Shown one piece after another: positions 1 through 10,525 of a DNA stretch of 64,000 bases. A program made the translations under genes and the position numbers. Below the pieces are notes generated by a model. The model ran no database searches. It saw nothing but the letters and a program-made list of their open reading frames with translations, and was not told the origin of the DNA. Source of the DNA: Miltoncostaea marina. GTDB lineage: Bacteria; Actinomycetota; Thermoleophilia; Miltoncostaeales; Miltoncostaeaceae. Each line of letters starts with the position of its first letter. Position 1 is the stretch's first letter. Where the stretch lies: the NCBI RefSeq assembly GCF_018141525.1, contig NZ_CP064655.1:2760501-2824500 (forward strand). The letters are read 5' to 3'.

Positions 1-40
1 CCGCCCGCACGGCCTCGTGCGAGGCAGGCGGAGGGCACCG

Positions 41-46
41 TACCAT
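41..46 (+). promoter_or_regulatory. -10 hexamer of a putative leaderless promoter (FAD/Fe-S dehydrogenase)
   Basis: TACCAT is followed by six bases and the GTG at 53, so transcription would begin at or next to the start codon. No Shine-Dalgarno sequence is suitably spaced for this GTG. The -35 box is not recognisable. Confidence 0.45.
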
Positions 47-52
47 GCCGCC

Positions 53-2737
53 GTGGACGCGTTCGCGCTCGTCGATCAGCTGCGCCGCACGGCGGCCGGC
101 GAGGTGCGGGCCGACGCGGCCTCGCGGGAGCTCTACGCCTGCGACGCGAGCCTCTACCGGCGGCGCCCGGCGGCGGTGCTGCGGGCCCGCTCGGCCGACG
201 ACCTCGACGCCGCGGTCGCCGCCTGCCGCGCGGCCGGGGCGCCGCTCACGGTGCGGGGCGCGGGCACCTCGCTGGCGGGCCAGGCGGTGGGGCGCGGGCT
301 CGTGGTCGACACCTCGCTGCTGGACGCGGTCCGCATCGACCCCGACGCGATGACCGCCCGCGTCGGCCCCGGCGTGGTGCTGGCCCACCTCGACGCCGCG
401 GCCGCCCGCCACGGCCTGGCCTTCGGGCCCGACGTGGCCTCGGCCAGCCGGGCGACGCTCGGCGGCATGATCGCCAACAACTCGGCCGGGGCGCGGTCGG
501 TGGTCCACGGCCTGACCGCCGACCACGTGCTCGCGCTCGACGTCACGCTCGCCGACGGCACGCGCGCCACCCTGCGCCGGGGCGGGGCGGCGCCCGCGGC
601 GCTGGAGGCGGCCCGGCCGCTGGCCGCGCACGCCACGCCGCGCACCCTGCTGCGGCGGGTCTCCGGGTACGCCCTCGAGGCGCTCGGGGGCGACGAGCCC
701 GACTGGCCGCGGGTGGTCTGCGGGTCGGAGGGCACGCTGGCGGTCGTGCGCTCGGCCCTGCTGCGGCTGGTGCCGCGCCCCGCCGCCCGCGGCATCGCGC
801 TGCTCGGCGCCGACTCGGTGGAGGCGGCGGTCGACGCCGCCCTGCGCGCCCTGGAGGACGGACCGTCGGCGGTCGAGATCATGGCCCGCGGGGCGCTCGG
901 CGCCGACGCCCCCGTGCAGCTGCTCGTGGAGCACAGCGGCCCGCCGGACGAGGTGGCCGAGCGGGTGCGCCGGGTGCGCGGCGCCCGCGCCGTGCTCGAC
1001 CCGCGCGAGCAGGAGGCCGTGTGGGCGGTGCGCCGCGCCGGCATCGGGCGCGCCCTGGGCGCGGTGCCCGCCGGCCCGGGCGACCCCCGGCCGCTCGCCT
1101 TCATCGAGGACCCGGCGGTGCCGCCCGCCCGGCTGCCCGAGCTCGTCGGCGGCGTGCGCCGCATCCTCGACCGCGAGGGCGTGGACGCGGTCTGGTACGG
1201 GCACGCGAGCGTCGGCTGCCTGCACATCCGGCCGCGCATGGACCTGCGCCGGCCCGGCGCCGTGCCCGCGCTGCGGCGCATCGCCGAGGCGACCGCCGAC
1301 CTGGTGGTCGCGCTGGAGGGCTCGCTGTCGGGCGAGCACGGCGACGGGCGCGCCCGCGGCGAGCTGCTGCCGCGGATGTACCCGCCGCCGACGATCGCCG
1401 CCTTCGGGGCGCTCAAGCGCCTGCTCGACGCCGAGGGGATGCTCAACCCGGGGATCATCGTCGACCCCGACCCGCTCGACGAGGGCCTGCGCCTGGTGGC
1501 CTCGCCGCCGCGGCTGCCCCGGCGCACCGCCGTCTCGTTCGCGCGCGAGGGCGGCCTGGCGCGCGCCGGCGAGGCGTGCAACGGCAACGGCGCGTGCCGC
1601 GCGCGCTCGGGCGCGATGTGCCCCAGCTACCAGGCGCTCGGCGACGAGCGACACGCCACCCGCGGGCGGGCGGTCGCGCTGCGCGCCGCCCTCGAGGGTC
1701 GCCTGGAGGCCGGGCTCGCCGACGACGGCCTGCACGAGGCGCTCGAGCTGTGCCTGGCCTGCAAGGCGTGCGCCGCGGAGTGCCCGGCCGGCGTGGACAT
1801 GGCCGCCCTCAAGGTGGAGGCGCTCGCCCATCGCCACCGGGCGCGCGGCGTGCCGCTGCGCGCCCGGATGCTCGGCCACGCCCACGAGCTGCTCGCCCTC
1901 GGCAGCGGGGCGCCGCGGCTCGCGCGCCGGGCGGCCGTGGCGGCGGGGCGGCTGACGGGCGACGCACCCCCGGCCCCCGTGCGCCGGTGGCGCCCGTCTG
2001 CGTCTACTGGCACCCCGGACGTCGGGGCGACGCCCGCGGCTGCCGACATCGTGGTCATGGCCGACACCTTCACCCGCTACCTGGAGCCCTCCATCGGCGA
2101 CGCCGCCCTGCGCGTGCTGCGGGCGGCCGGCGCGCGCGCCGGCGTCGTGGACCCCGGGTGCTGCGGCCGCCCGCTGCTCTCGCAGGGGCTCGTGGCCCAG
2201 GCGCGCTCGCGGGCCCGGCGCGCGCTGGACCGCCTGGCGCCGCACGCCCTGGCGGGGCGCCGCATCGTGGTGCTCGAGCCGTCCTGCTGGTCGATGCTCG
2301 TCGACGACCTGCCCCGACTCGTGCCGGGCGACCCGCGCGCGGCGTGGGTGCGGGACGCCGCCGTGACCTTCGAGCGCGCCGTGCTCGACCTGGGCGGGCC
2401 GCCGCTGCGCGACGAGGCGGCCGACGCGGACGTCGTGGTGCACGAGCACTGCCACGCGCGCGCGCTCGGCGGCGGCGAGGAGGGCGCCGCGGCGCTCGGC
2501 CGGCTGCCGGGCCTGCGGGTGCGCGACTCCGGCGCCGGCTGCTGCGGCATGGCGGGCGCGTTCGGGCACCTCCACCCCGGCCTGTCGCGGCGCATCGCCG
2601 AGGACCGGCTCGCGCCCGCGGTGCGCGGCGCCGACCTGGCCGTGGCCGCCGGCACCTCCTGCCGGGAGCAGATCCGCCGCACCACCGGCCGCCCCGCGGT
2701 GCACCCGGCCGAGCACCTGCTGGCGAGGCTCGCGTGA
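53..2737 (+). CDS. FAD-linked oxidase / 4Fe-4S / CCG-domain fusion dehydrogenase (GlcD-GlpC type)
   Basis: This is a probable membrane-associated 2-hydroxyacid (glycolate, D-lactate or D-2-hydroxyglutarate type) dehydrogenase passing electrons through Fe-S clusters. From the N-terminus it has a PCMH-type FAD domain (residues ~30-215, with the FAD-loop motif GGMIANNSAGARS), a FAD-oxidase C-terminal domain (~235-470), two cysteine clusters of 4Fe-4S type (CNGNGACRARSGAMC near 509 and CLACKACAAECP near 567), and two CCG cysteine-rich segments (PGCCGRP near 703, GAGCCGMAG near 829). At 894 aa it is shorter than YdiJ-like fusions (~1000 aa). GTG at 53 is chosen because TACCAT lies at 41-46, six bases upstream, matching the leaderless pattern seen elsewhere in the window; an in-frame GTG at 17 would sit upstream of that hexamer. 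Its stop overlaps the next gene (GTGA), so the two are likely co-transcribed. The substrate is not determined. Confidence 0.85.
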   Translation: MDAFALVDQLRRTAAGEVRADAASRELYACDASLYRRRPAAVLRARSADDLDAAVAACRAAGAPLTVRGAGTSLAGQAVGRGLVVDTSLLDAVRIDPDAMTARVGPGVVLAHLDAAAARHGLAFGPDVASASRATLGGMIANNSAGARSVVHGLTADHVLALDVTLADGTRATLRRGGAAPAALEAARPLAAHATPRTLLRRVSGYALEALGGDEPDWPRVVCGSEGTLAVVRSALLRLVPRPAARGIALLGADSVEAAVDAALRALEDGPSAVEIMARGALGADAPVQLLVEHSGPPDEVAERVRRVRGARAVLDPREQEAVWAVRRAGIGRALGAVPAGPGDPRPLAFIEDPAVPPARLPELVGGVRRILDREGVDAVWYGHASVGCLHIRPRMDLRRPGAVPALRRIAEATADLVVALEGSLSGEHGDGRARGELLPRMYPPPTIAAFGALKRLLDAEGMLNPGIIVDPDPLDEGLRLVASPPRLPRRTAVSFAREGGLARAGEACNGNGACRARSGAMCPSYQALGDERHATRGRAVALRAALEGRLEAGLADDGLHEALELCLACKACAAECPAGVDMAALKVEALAHRHRARGVPLRARMLGHAHELLALGSGAPRLARRAAVAAGRLTGDAPPAPVRRWRPSASTGTPDVGATPAAADIVVMADTFTRYLEPSIGDAALRVLRAAGARAGVVDPGCCGRPLLSQGLVAQARSRARRALDRLAPHALAGRRIVVLEPSCWSMLVDDLPRLVPGDPRAAWVRDAAVTFERAVLDLGGPPLRDEAADADVVVHEHCHARALGGGEEGAAALGRLPGLRVRDSGAGCCGMAGAFGHLHPGLSRRIAEDRLAPAVRGADLAVAAGTSCREQIRRTTGRPAVHPAEHLLARLA

Positions 2738-4374
2738 TCTCGGCGCGCGGACGCGGCGTGGGCGTGCCGGCGCGCGCCCTGAACGGCGTCATCGCCCTGC
2801 TCGTGGGCCGGCTCGGCCTGCCGCTGCCGGGGCTGCGCATGCTGCGCGTGCACGGCCGGCGCAGCGGACGCCTGCGCTCCACCCCCGTGCTGGTGCTGCG
2901 CCGGCGCGGGCGGCGCTACCTCGTGGCCCCGCGCGGGCGCACCGACTGGGCGCGCAACCTGGACGCCGCCGGCTGGGGCGAGCTCATCCACGGCCGCCGC
3001 ACGGAGCGGTTCCGCGCGACGCCGGTCGGCGGCGACGAGCGGGCCGCCGTCGTCGCCGCGTACGTGCGGCGCTTCGGCTGGCTCACCGGCCGCTTCTTCG
3101 ACCTGCCCCGCCGGCCGACGGCGGACCAGGCCCGCCGGGTGGCCGGCCGCCACCCCGTCTTCCGCGTCGGCGCCACCCTGCTGCTGTCGCTGGCGCTCGC
3201 CGGCCCCGCGGCCGCCGCGCGGCCGAGCTTCGCGATCCCGGCCGGCGGCCTGCCCGAGGACGCCGCGACCGCCCGCGCGACGCTGCGGGAGGCCTCCCGC
3301 GAGGCGCCTCCCGGCTCGCGCACCCGCGCCGACATCGGCTACGTGCTGCGGCTGGCCGACCGGCACCTCGGCCCGCGCGAGCCGGAGGGCCGGCGCGCGA
3401 CGGTGCTTCGCACCCTGCAGGTGAACGCGTGGTACTACGCCCGGCGCGGGGCGCCGGGCAGCCGGGCGATCATCCGCGACCCCGACGGCGTGCTCTCCAC
3501 CTACTGGGAGCGGCGCGGCTTCGCGGTCAACCCGGTCGCCACCGCCGGGCGCTGGCAGGACCTCAACGCGGGGCTGTCGCCGGAGCGCCTGGCCTCGGCG
3601 CTGCTGCCGTACGGTGTCGCGCGCCGCGCCGGCCGCGCGCGCTTCCTGCTGTGGGAGTACTACGACGTCCCGGACGTCCCCGGCGCCATCCGCCCCGGCG
3701 CCTCGGGCATGGCGCAGGGCCGCATCGCCCAGCTCATGGCGCGGGCCTACCACCGCACCGGCGACCCCCGCTTCGCCGCCGCCGCCACCGGCGCCCTGCG
3801 CGCCTTCCAGGTGCCGGTCGCCGCCGGTGGCGTGCGCAGCCGGGTGAGCACGCCGCAGGTGCGCCGGCCCCGGCCCTGGTTCGTGGAGCGCGCCTACCCG
3901 GGCGCCAGCCCCTGGAAGGGCGCCGCGCTCAACGGCTTCATGGTGACGATCATCAACCTCGAGACCACCGGTCCGCTGCTGACCTCACGGCCCCAGCCGC
4001 GCCGCACCGGCCCGCGCGAGCAGCGCGTCCGCCCGCGCGCCCCGGGCGCGATGGCGGGCGGCCGCCTGGCCCGCGCGCTCGCCCGCGCGGGCGAGGCCAC
4101 GCTCATCCGCTACCTGCCGGTGCACGACACCGGGCGCTGGAGCCTCTACGGCCTGCTGACCCCCGGCCGCCCCTGGGCCAGCTACCTCGCCGACGAGAAC
4201 TACCACTGCTACCACGTGACCCTGCTGCGCCAGCTCGAGCGCCAGGCGCCGATGGTCGGCTTCGACCAGTACGCCGACCTGTGGGCCCGCTACGCCCGCC
4301 GCGCCGGCGTCACCTGCCGCCGCGTGGAGCCCTACCTCGGCGGCGGCGCCGGCCTCTTCCGCCCGGAGCGGTAG
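2734..4374 (+). CDS. Fusion: deazaflavin-dependent (F420) reductase domain + TM/signal helix + D-glucuronyl C5-epimerase-like domain
   Basis: One uninterrupted 546-codon frame holds two unrelated modules. Residues ~20-143 resemble the DUF385/deazaflavin-dependent nitroreductase family (LRVHGRRSGRLRSTPVL, then YLVAPRGRTDWARNL, ending with the family-typical HPVFRV). Residues ~145-162 form a hydrophobic stretch ending AGPAAAA, which looks like a signal peptide or single TM helix. Residues ~200-545 resemble the D-glucuronyl C5-epimerase C-terminal domain (LWEYYDVPDVPGAIRPGASG, LPVHDTGRWSLYGL, YHCYHVTLLRQL). There is no stop between the modules; an in-frame GTG at 3139 could start a separate secreted epimerase. 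If translated whole, the reductase would be cytoplasmic and the epimerase outside. GTG 2734 overlaps the upstream TGA. Confidence 0.75.
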   Translation: MISARGRGVGVPARALNGVIALLVGRLGLPLPGLRMLRVHGRRSGRLRSTPVLVLRRRGRRYLVAPRGRTDWARNLDAAGWGELIHGRRTERFRATPVGGDERAAVVAAYVRRFGWLTGRFFDLPRRPTADQARRVAGRHPVFRVGATLLLSLALAGPAAAARPSFAIPAGGLPEDAATARATLREASREAPPGSRTRADIGYVLRLADRHLGPREPEGRRATVLRTLQVNAWYYARRGAPGSRAIIRDPDGVLSTYWERRGFAVNPVATAGRWQDLNAGLSPERLASALLPYGVARRAGRARFLLWEYYDVPDVPGAIRPGASGMAQGRIAQLMARAYHRTGDPRFAAAATGALRAFQVPVAAGGVRSRVSTPQVRRPRPWFVERAYPGASPWKGAALNGFMVTIINLETTGPLLTSRPQPRRTGPREQRVRPRAPGAMAGGRLARALARAGEATLIRYLPVHDTGRWSLYGLLTPGRPWASYLADENYHCYHVTLLRQLERQAPMVGFDQYADLWARYARRAGVTCRRVEPYLGGGAGLFRPER

Positions 4375-4377
4375 CTT

Positions 4378-5262
4378 CTGGTCGTCCCGCGGAGAGACAC
4401 TCCGGCTCCGCGGTGCGGCCGCGAGCTCTGATCGTCCCGCCCAACCGCCCGGCTTCGCGGTGCGGCCGCGAGCTCTGATCGTCCCGCCCAGGCCGCCCGG
4501 CTTCGCAGGGCGGCCTGGGCTGCGTCGGACTGAGGAACGCCCCGGGCGCGCCGGCCGAATCGGCTCCGGCCTGGCGGCCGGGGCGCGCCGATTCGGCAAT
4601 TTGCCCCCCAACCGCGCGGCTCCGTCGGCGCTGACGCGCCGCCGGGGCGCGCCGCGCGGCGAACTGGACGAGCTCCGTCCCGGACGACGTGGTCGAGGGA
4701 CGAGGTGGTCGGAGACACGACCGCCGAAGGCGGGAGGGATCACCGGCCCACGAGGGCGCGGGGCACACCCCACGCGCACCACGGACGCTCACGTCAGTGG
4801 GGTTTCCGGCGCCCGCCCCGCCGAAGGCGGTGCGCCGGTGTGCAAATCGCCCCGGCCAGGGGCGATTTGCCGCGTGACCCGGCCCGAAAGAGGCCGGGTC
4901 CCCGCGTGAGGGGCACGGCGGTCGACACCCGCCCAGCGCGAGCCGGCCCGCCAGGGCCGGGTCCCGCCCGCGCACAGGATCGTCCCCGGCCGACCCCGTC
5001 CGTGGACGACCTCGTCGAGGACGGACCGGGACCACCTCGTCCCTCGACCACCCACCCAGCGCCAGCCGGCCCGCAGGGCCGGCTCCCGCCCCGCGCTCGG
5101 GATCGTCCCCGGCCGACCCGGTCCGTCGCCGACCTCGTCAACGGACGGGTCGGCCCGGCAGGGCCGGTCCCGCCCGCGCGATGGTTCCGCCCCAGCACGC
5201 CCGCACCGTCGACGACGGGCGGGCGCCCACCCGGCCCCATGCGGGGCCGGGTGACGACCACG
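4378..5262 (-). repeat. R1: copy 1 of interspersed hairpin repeat family (minus orientation), fills the gap between converging genes
   Basis: This 0.9-kb gene-free stretch lies between the fusion gene and fusA, which converge on it. Read on the minus strand it holds about two tandem-type units (the reverse complement of the 'gtcggc..ggg..gatc' motif at 4979-4996 and 5101-5118), then a 114-bp core (4803-4916), then ~400 bp homologous to R2 and R3. It ends in nested GC hairpins and two ~47-bp direct repeats (about 4404-4497). Open frames here are not conserved in phase among copies, so the element is judged non-coding. It sits where tuf would be expected after fusA. Confidence 0.85.
4803..4916 (-). 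repeat. Conserved 114-bp hairpin core of the repeat family (copy in R1)
   Basis: This matches 21671-21784 and 29895-30008 over all 114 bp with two substitutions (CA in place of GG just after the gatttgc arm). It folds into three consecutive hairpins: gacccggcc/ggccgggtc (9 bp), gcaaatcgcccc/ggggcgatttgc (12 bp) and ccggcgc/gcgccgg enclosing ccgcc-ttc-ggcgg. Confidence 0.9.
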
Positions 5263-5263
5263 A

Positions 5264-7357
<2,094 letters not shown>

Positions 7358-7463
7358 AGCCCTTCACCTCGTCCGAGTCGCGGCGCCGGCCGGCGGGAGC
7401 CGGCCGATCGCGGGAGTCACTTCAGATCAGCCCCCCGGCCCCCGTCGGACGGAGGGGGTGCGC

Positions 7464-7934
7464 CTACCAGCGGTAGTGCGCGAACGCCTTGTTCGCCTGC
7501 GCCATCCGGTAGAGGTCGTCCTTCCGCTTGAAGGCGCCCCCCTGCGAGCCCAGGGCGTCGAGCAGCTCGTTGGCGAGCCGCTCGCTCATCTGCTTCTCGC
7601 GGCGCTCCCGCGCGTAGCGCACGAGCCAGCGGATGGCCAGCGTGCGCCCGCGGCGCGGGGCCACCTCGATCGGCACCTGGTACGTCGCGCCGCCGACGCG
7701 GCGGGACTTGACCTCGAGCGCCGGGGTGACGTTGCGGATGGCCTCCTCCATGACCGCGACGGGGTCGCGGCCGGTGCGGTCGCGGATGCGCTCCAGCGCC
7801 CCGTAGACCACCCCCTCGGAGGTCGACTTCTTGCCGTCGCGGAGCACCTTGTTCACCAGCTGGGTGACCAGGGCGCTGTTGTAGACGGGGTCCGGGTCGA
7901 GCGGACGGCGGGTGACGACTGCGCGGCGCGGCAT
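7464..7934 (-). CDS. rpsG: 30S ribosomal protein S7
   Basis: S7 organises the 3' major domain of 16S rRNA in the 30S head near the E site. The 156-aa protein has normal length and typical sequence ([20 protein letters not shown] at the start, [14 protein letters not shown] in the middle, FAHYRW at the end). Its ATG overlaps the rpsL stop by one base, so the two are translationally coupled. The 106-bp gap to fusA contains small GC palindromes but no clear terminator. Confidence 0.97.
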   Translation of the reverse strand: MPRRAVVTRRPLDPDPVYNSALVTQLVNKVLRDGKKSTSEGVVYGALERIRDRTGRDPVAVMEEAIRNVTPALEVKSRRVGGATYQVPIEVAPRRGRTLAIRWLVRYARERREKQMSERLANELLDALGSQGGAFKRKDDLYRMAQANKAFAHYRW

Positions 7935-8305
7935 TACTTGGGCCTCTTCGCGCCGTACTTCGACCGGCCCTTGCGGCGGTCGTTGACCCCCGCCGCGTCC
8001 AGCGCCGCCCGGATCACCTTGTACCGCACGCCCGGCAGGTCGCGGACGCGGCCCCCGCGCACGAGGACGACCGAGTGCTCCTGCAGGTTGTGCCCCTCAC
8101 CGGGGATGTAGCAGGAGATCTCCATCAGGTTGGTCAGCCGCACACGGGCCACCTTCCGCAGCGCCGAGTTCGGCTTCTTCGGGGTGGTGGTGTAGACGCG
8201 GGTGCAGACGCCGCGCTTCTGGGGCGCGCCCCGGAGGGCGGGCGTCGTCACACGGGATGACTTGGGGCGGCGGCCCTTGCGGACCAGCTGGTTGATCGTG
8301 GGCAA
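7934..8305 (-). CDS. rpsL: 30S ribosomal protein S12, with Arg at position 88
   Basis: S12 lies at the decoding centre of the 30S subunit. The protein is 123 aa and collinear with the mycobacterial protein. Lys43 in [12 protein letters not shown] is present, but residue 88 in [10 protein letters not shown] is Arg (codon cgc) instead of the nearly universal Lys. K88R is a known streptomycin-resistance substitution, so reduced streptomycin sensitivity is predicted. The start is TTG at 8305, preceded by AAAAAAGG five bases upstream; no ATG or GTG fits the conserved [14 protein letters not shown]-terminus. It is first in rpsL-rpsG-fusA. Confidence 0.97.
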   Translation of the reverse strand: MPTINQLVRKGRRPKSSRVTTPALRGAPQKRGVCTRVYTTTPKKPNSALRKVARVRLTNLMEISCYIPGEGHNLQEHSVVLVRGGRVRDLPGVRYKVIRAALDAAGVNDRRKGRSKYGAKRPK

Positions 8306-8396
8306 TGGTGCCTTTTTTCGAGCACGACAGGACAGGGGCCGGGTGACCGGCCCGCAGAGGCTAGCAAACGCGCGGTCGCCGGTGACGGCCCGCGCG

Positions 8397-9179
8397 TCAC
8401 ACCAGCGGCGTGGTGCTCTCGAGCACCAGCGCCGCCCGCGTGCGCAGGGAGACCACGCCGGTGATGCGCATGTCGATCTCCCATCGCAGGGGCAGCGTCA
8501 GCGCCGGCGACCACCAGACCACGTCGGTCCGCCGGCCGGGATGGGCCCCCTCCGTGTCGGAGACGGTGCGCACCACCCGGGCGGTCAGCGGCCTGCCGTC
8601 GACCTCCACGGTCTCGGCGCGCAGCACCTCGGAGCGGGCGGTGACGCGCAGGGTGCCCGCCCGGTAGGCGCTCTCCCAGGCGCGGCCGACCGTCAGGGGC
8701 CGCGGCAGGCGCAGCGGCGCGGGCCGCGGCTCGCGCCGGTCGTCGCGGCCGACGCCGAGGAAGGTGACGTGGGTGCGGCGCGCCACCTCGCGCGCCGCGC
8801 CCCGGGCGTCGACGCGAAGGCGCACGCCCTCGACGTGCTCCTCGCTCAGCAGGAGCTCCTCCGACCAGCCGCCGGGCACGGCGCGCACCACGTACCGCGC
8901 CGTCCCGGGCAGGTCGCGGGTCACCGACAGGGGCCCTGCGCCGCCGCGCTCGGAGCCCTCCTGGCGCATGGTGTAGACCCCGGGCCGTGGCACCCCCGCC
9001 GGGGCCGGACCGGCCGCGTCGCCGCCGCCGTCCCGCCGGAAGTCGCGCACCGCGGCGTCGGCGCTGACCTCCGTGCTGGAGCCGGCGCGCTGCCAGGACC
9101 ACAGGCCGGCCGCCACGGCGGCGAGCGCCGCGAGCAGCGCGACGAGGCGCAGCGGGCGGGCGACGAGGCCGGCGATCAC
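8397..9179 (-). CDS. Unknown membrane-anchored or secreted protein
   Basis: The 260-aa protein has an N-terminal hydrophobic segment ([17 protein letters not shown], ~residues 10-27), then an Ala/Gly/Pro linker and a ~200-residue region rich in beta-strand-like alternation ([39 protein letters not shown]). The general pattern resembles DUF3108-like outer-surface proteins, but I cannot assign a family. GTG 9179 lies six bases after TAGTGT, consistent with a leaderless start. It is divergent from the MepA-like gene and sits between rpoC and rpsL, where most actinobacteria have no extra gene. Confidence 0.7.
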   Translation of the reverse strand: MIAGLVARPLRLVALLAALAAVAAGLWSWQRAGSSTEVSADAAVRDFRRDGGGDAAGPAPAGVPRPGVYTMRQEGSERGGAGPLSVTRDLPGTARYVVRAVPGGWSEELLLSEEHVEGVRLRVDARGAAREVARRTHVTFLGVGRDDRREPRPAPLRLPRPLTVGRAWESAYRAGTLRVTARSEVLRAETVEVDGRPLTARVVRTVSDTEGAHPGRRTDVVWWSPALTLPLRWEIDMRITGVVSLRTRAALVLESTTPLV

Positions 9180-9185
9180 GCCCCC

Positions 9186-9191
9186 ACACTA
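9186..9191 (-). promoter_or_regulatory. -10 hexamer, leaderless promoter of the 8397-9179 gene
   Basis: On the minus strand TAGTGT is followed by six bases (gggggc) and the GTG at 9179. No Shine-Dalgarno is present. Confidence 0.45.
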
Positions 9192-9244
9192 CTGCGGGGG
9201 CATTCCACAACGCGCGTTGCAGGGGAAACGCGCCCCCGCGGTGG

Positions 9245-9250
9245 TACCTT
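9245..9250 (+). promoter_or_regulatory. -10 hexamer, leaderless promoter of the MepA-like gene
   Basis: TACCTT is followed by seven bases and the ATG at 9258. With the hexamer at 9186-9191 it forms a compact divergent promoter pair. Confidence 0.45.
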
Positions 9251-9257
9251 CGGACGC

Positions 9258-10082
9258 ATGGGTTCGCGACGGCACCGCCGCGAGGCGCTCAGCTGCTGCC
9301 CCGCCTGCGCCGCCTCGCTCGGGCGCAGGCGCCGGCGGCGGGGCGGCCGCCCCCAGTGGGCGTGGGTGACGCTGCTCGCGCTCGTGGCCGCCCTCGTGCC
9401 GGTCGCCGCGCTGCAGGAGGGCAGCGGCCCGTCCGTCGCCCAGGCCGCCCCCGCCCCGGTCGCCCGCCCGGCCGCGCCGGCGCCCGAGCCGGCCCCGCGC
9501 CCCCGGCGCGAGGCCCCCGCCTCGCGCGCCGCCCGCCCCGCGGTGGAGTGGCGCGAGAGCCTGGCGCTGGGCACGCCGAACGCCGGCGCGCTGCACAACG
9601 CGGTGCGCCTGCCCGCCGAGGGGCCCGGCTACTACACCTACGACCCCGCCACCCAGCGGCCGCCGGGCGGCGCCGAGCGCACCTGGGGCACGGCGGCCCT
9701 CGTGCGCCAGGTGATGGACCTGGGCGTGTGGTGGGAGGCCACCCACCCCGAGCAGCCGCGGCTCGGCGTGGGCGACCTGTCGCGCCCGGGCGGCGGGCCC
9801 TTCACCGGGCCGGTGGTCGGGCACGCCTCCCACCAGAACGGCCTGGACGTGGACATCCGGCTGGTGCGCCGCGACGGCGCCGAGTCGTCGGTCGACGCCG
9901 CCACCTACGACCGCGAGCTGACCCAGGCGGTCGTGGACCGGCTCGTCGCCCAGGGCGCCTCGCTCGTGCTGATCGGCCCGCGCCTCGACCTGCACGGCCC
10001 GGCCGGCGTGGTCGTGCGCTGGCCGAACCACGACGACCACCTGCACGCCCGCTTCCCCGACCCGGACGGCACCGGGAACTGA
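9258..10082 (+). CDS. MepA-like penicillin-insensitive murein endopeptidase (LAS metallopeptidase)
   Basis: This is a probable zinc peptidase cleaving peptidoglycan cross-links or peptides. The 274-aa protein has a cytoplasmic Arg-rich start with CCPAC, a TM segment (~35-52), a Pro/Ala-rich extracellular linker, and a catalytic domain with the LAS zinc motif GHASHQNGLDVDI (~187-199) and the second metal motif HDDHLHAR (~257-264). The second half matches the MepA family; the N-terminal CxxC segment is unusual and may or may not bind metal. ATG 9258 is chosen because of the -10-like TACCTT seven bases upstream. A TnpB-derived element begins four bases after the stop. Confidence 0.82.
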   Translation: MGSRRHRREALSCCPACAASLGRRRRRRGGRPQWAWVTLLALVAALVPVAALQEGSGPSVAQAAPAPVARPAAPAPEPAPRPRREAPASRAARPAVEWRESLALGTPNAGALHNAVRLPAEGPGYYTYDPATQRPPGGAERTWGTAALVRQVMDLGVWWEATHPEQPRLGVGDLSRPGGGPFTGPVVGHASHQNGLDVDIRLVRRDGAESSVDAATYDRELTQAVVDRLVAQGASLVLIGPRLDLHGPAGVVVRWPNHDDHLHARFPDPDGTGN

Positions 10083-10086
10083 CGGT

Positions 10087-10421
10087 CTGTGTATGAACTC
10101 CGGCGAGGCCGCGAGCTCTGACACGGCGGCCTTCTCGGCCGTGCCCGCGAGCGGGCTTCTCGTCCGATCGCCGGGGCGGGCAAGGACGCCAGCGGCGCCC
10201 CACCCGGGATCCCCGCGGGCGAGCGTTTCGCGTCTCCCGGCACCTCCGGGCGACGGTCCTCCAGTTCGGCATCCAGAGCGATCCGACCGTCCGCCCACGC
10301 GGCGAGCACCGTAGCGGCGTCGGTGTCGCGGTCGGCCGAGTGGCCGCATCCTGAGCAGGCGAAGGTCCGCTCGGAGAGCGGCGGAGAACCCTGATCGGTA
10401 CCGGGATCAGTTCATACACAG
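10087..10421. mobile_element. 335-bp MITE-like element with 13-bp terminal inverted repeats and a TnpB remnant
   Basis: The ends are ctgtgtatgaact (10087-10099) and agttcatacacag (10409-10421), a perfect 13-bp inverted repeat that extends to 16 bp with one mismatch. Inside, an imperfect palindrome lies near the right end (10391-10410). The minus strand encodes the C-terminal zinc-ribbon/RuvC-III part of a TnpB protein. No complete transposase or clear target duplication is visible. The element separates the MepA-like gene from the antiporter between rpoC and rpsL. Confidence 0.75.
10180..10380 (-). pseudogene. TnpB (IS200/IS605 OrfB) C-terminal remnant
   Basis: Read on the minus strand from about 10380, the frame gives LSERTFACSGCGHSADRDTD followed by AATVLAAWADGRIALD. 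This fits the OrfB zinc-ribbon motif CxxCG and the DRDxNAA signature that carries the third RuvC aspartate. Everything upstream of the zinc ribbon (wedge, RuvC I and II) is missing, and the usual second Asn of DRDxNAA is Asp. It is a decayed fragment, not a functional nuclease. Confidence 0.7.
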
Positions 10422-10513
10422 GCCCTGAGCCCTGCGTACGCCGGCACCGCCCTCGGCGGCGCGGGCCGCCGGACGAGCCGCGCACGCTCGGCGTTCGCCG
10501 GGGGCGCCGCGGG

Positions 10514-10519
10514 TAGGAC
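10514..10519 (+). promoter_or_regulatory. -10 hexamer, leaderless promoter of the CPA1 antiporter
   Basis: TAGGAC is followed by six bases and the GTG at 10526; no Shine-Dalgarno is present. Confidence 0.4.
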
Positions 10520-10525
10520 CGCCCC

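Noticed and set aside
17-52. Longer GTG-17 start for the FAD/Fe-S dehydrogenase
   Set aside because: The extra 12 residues are Arg-rich and overlap the TACCAT hexamer that fits the local promoter pattern; family similarity begins after residue 53's GTG.
4378-5262. Several 60-265-codon frames inside R1, with look-alikes in R2 and R3
   Set aside because: The peptide similarity follows from nucleotide identity, but frames are shifted between copies by indels and no copy keeps a start, a Shine-Dalgarno and a stop at equivalent places.
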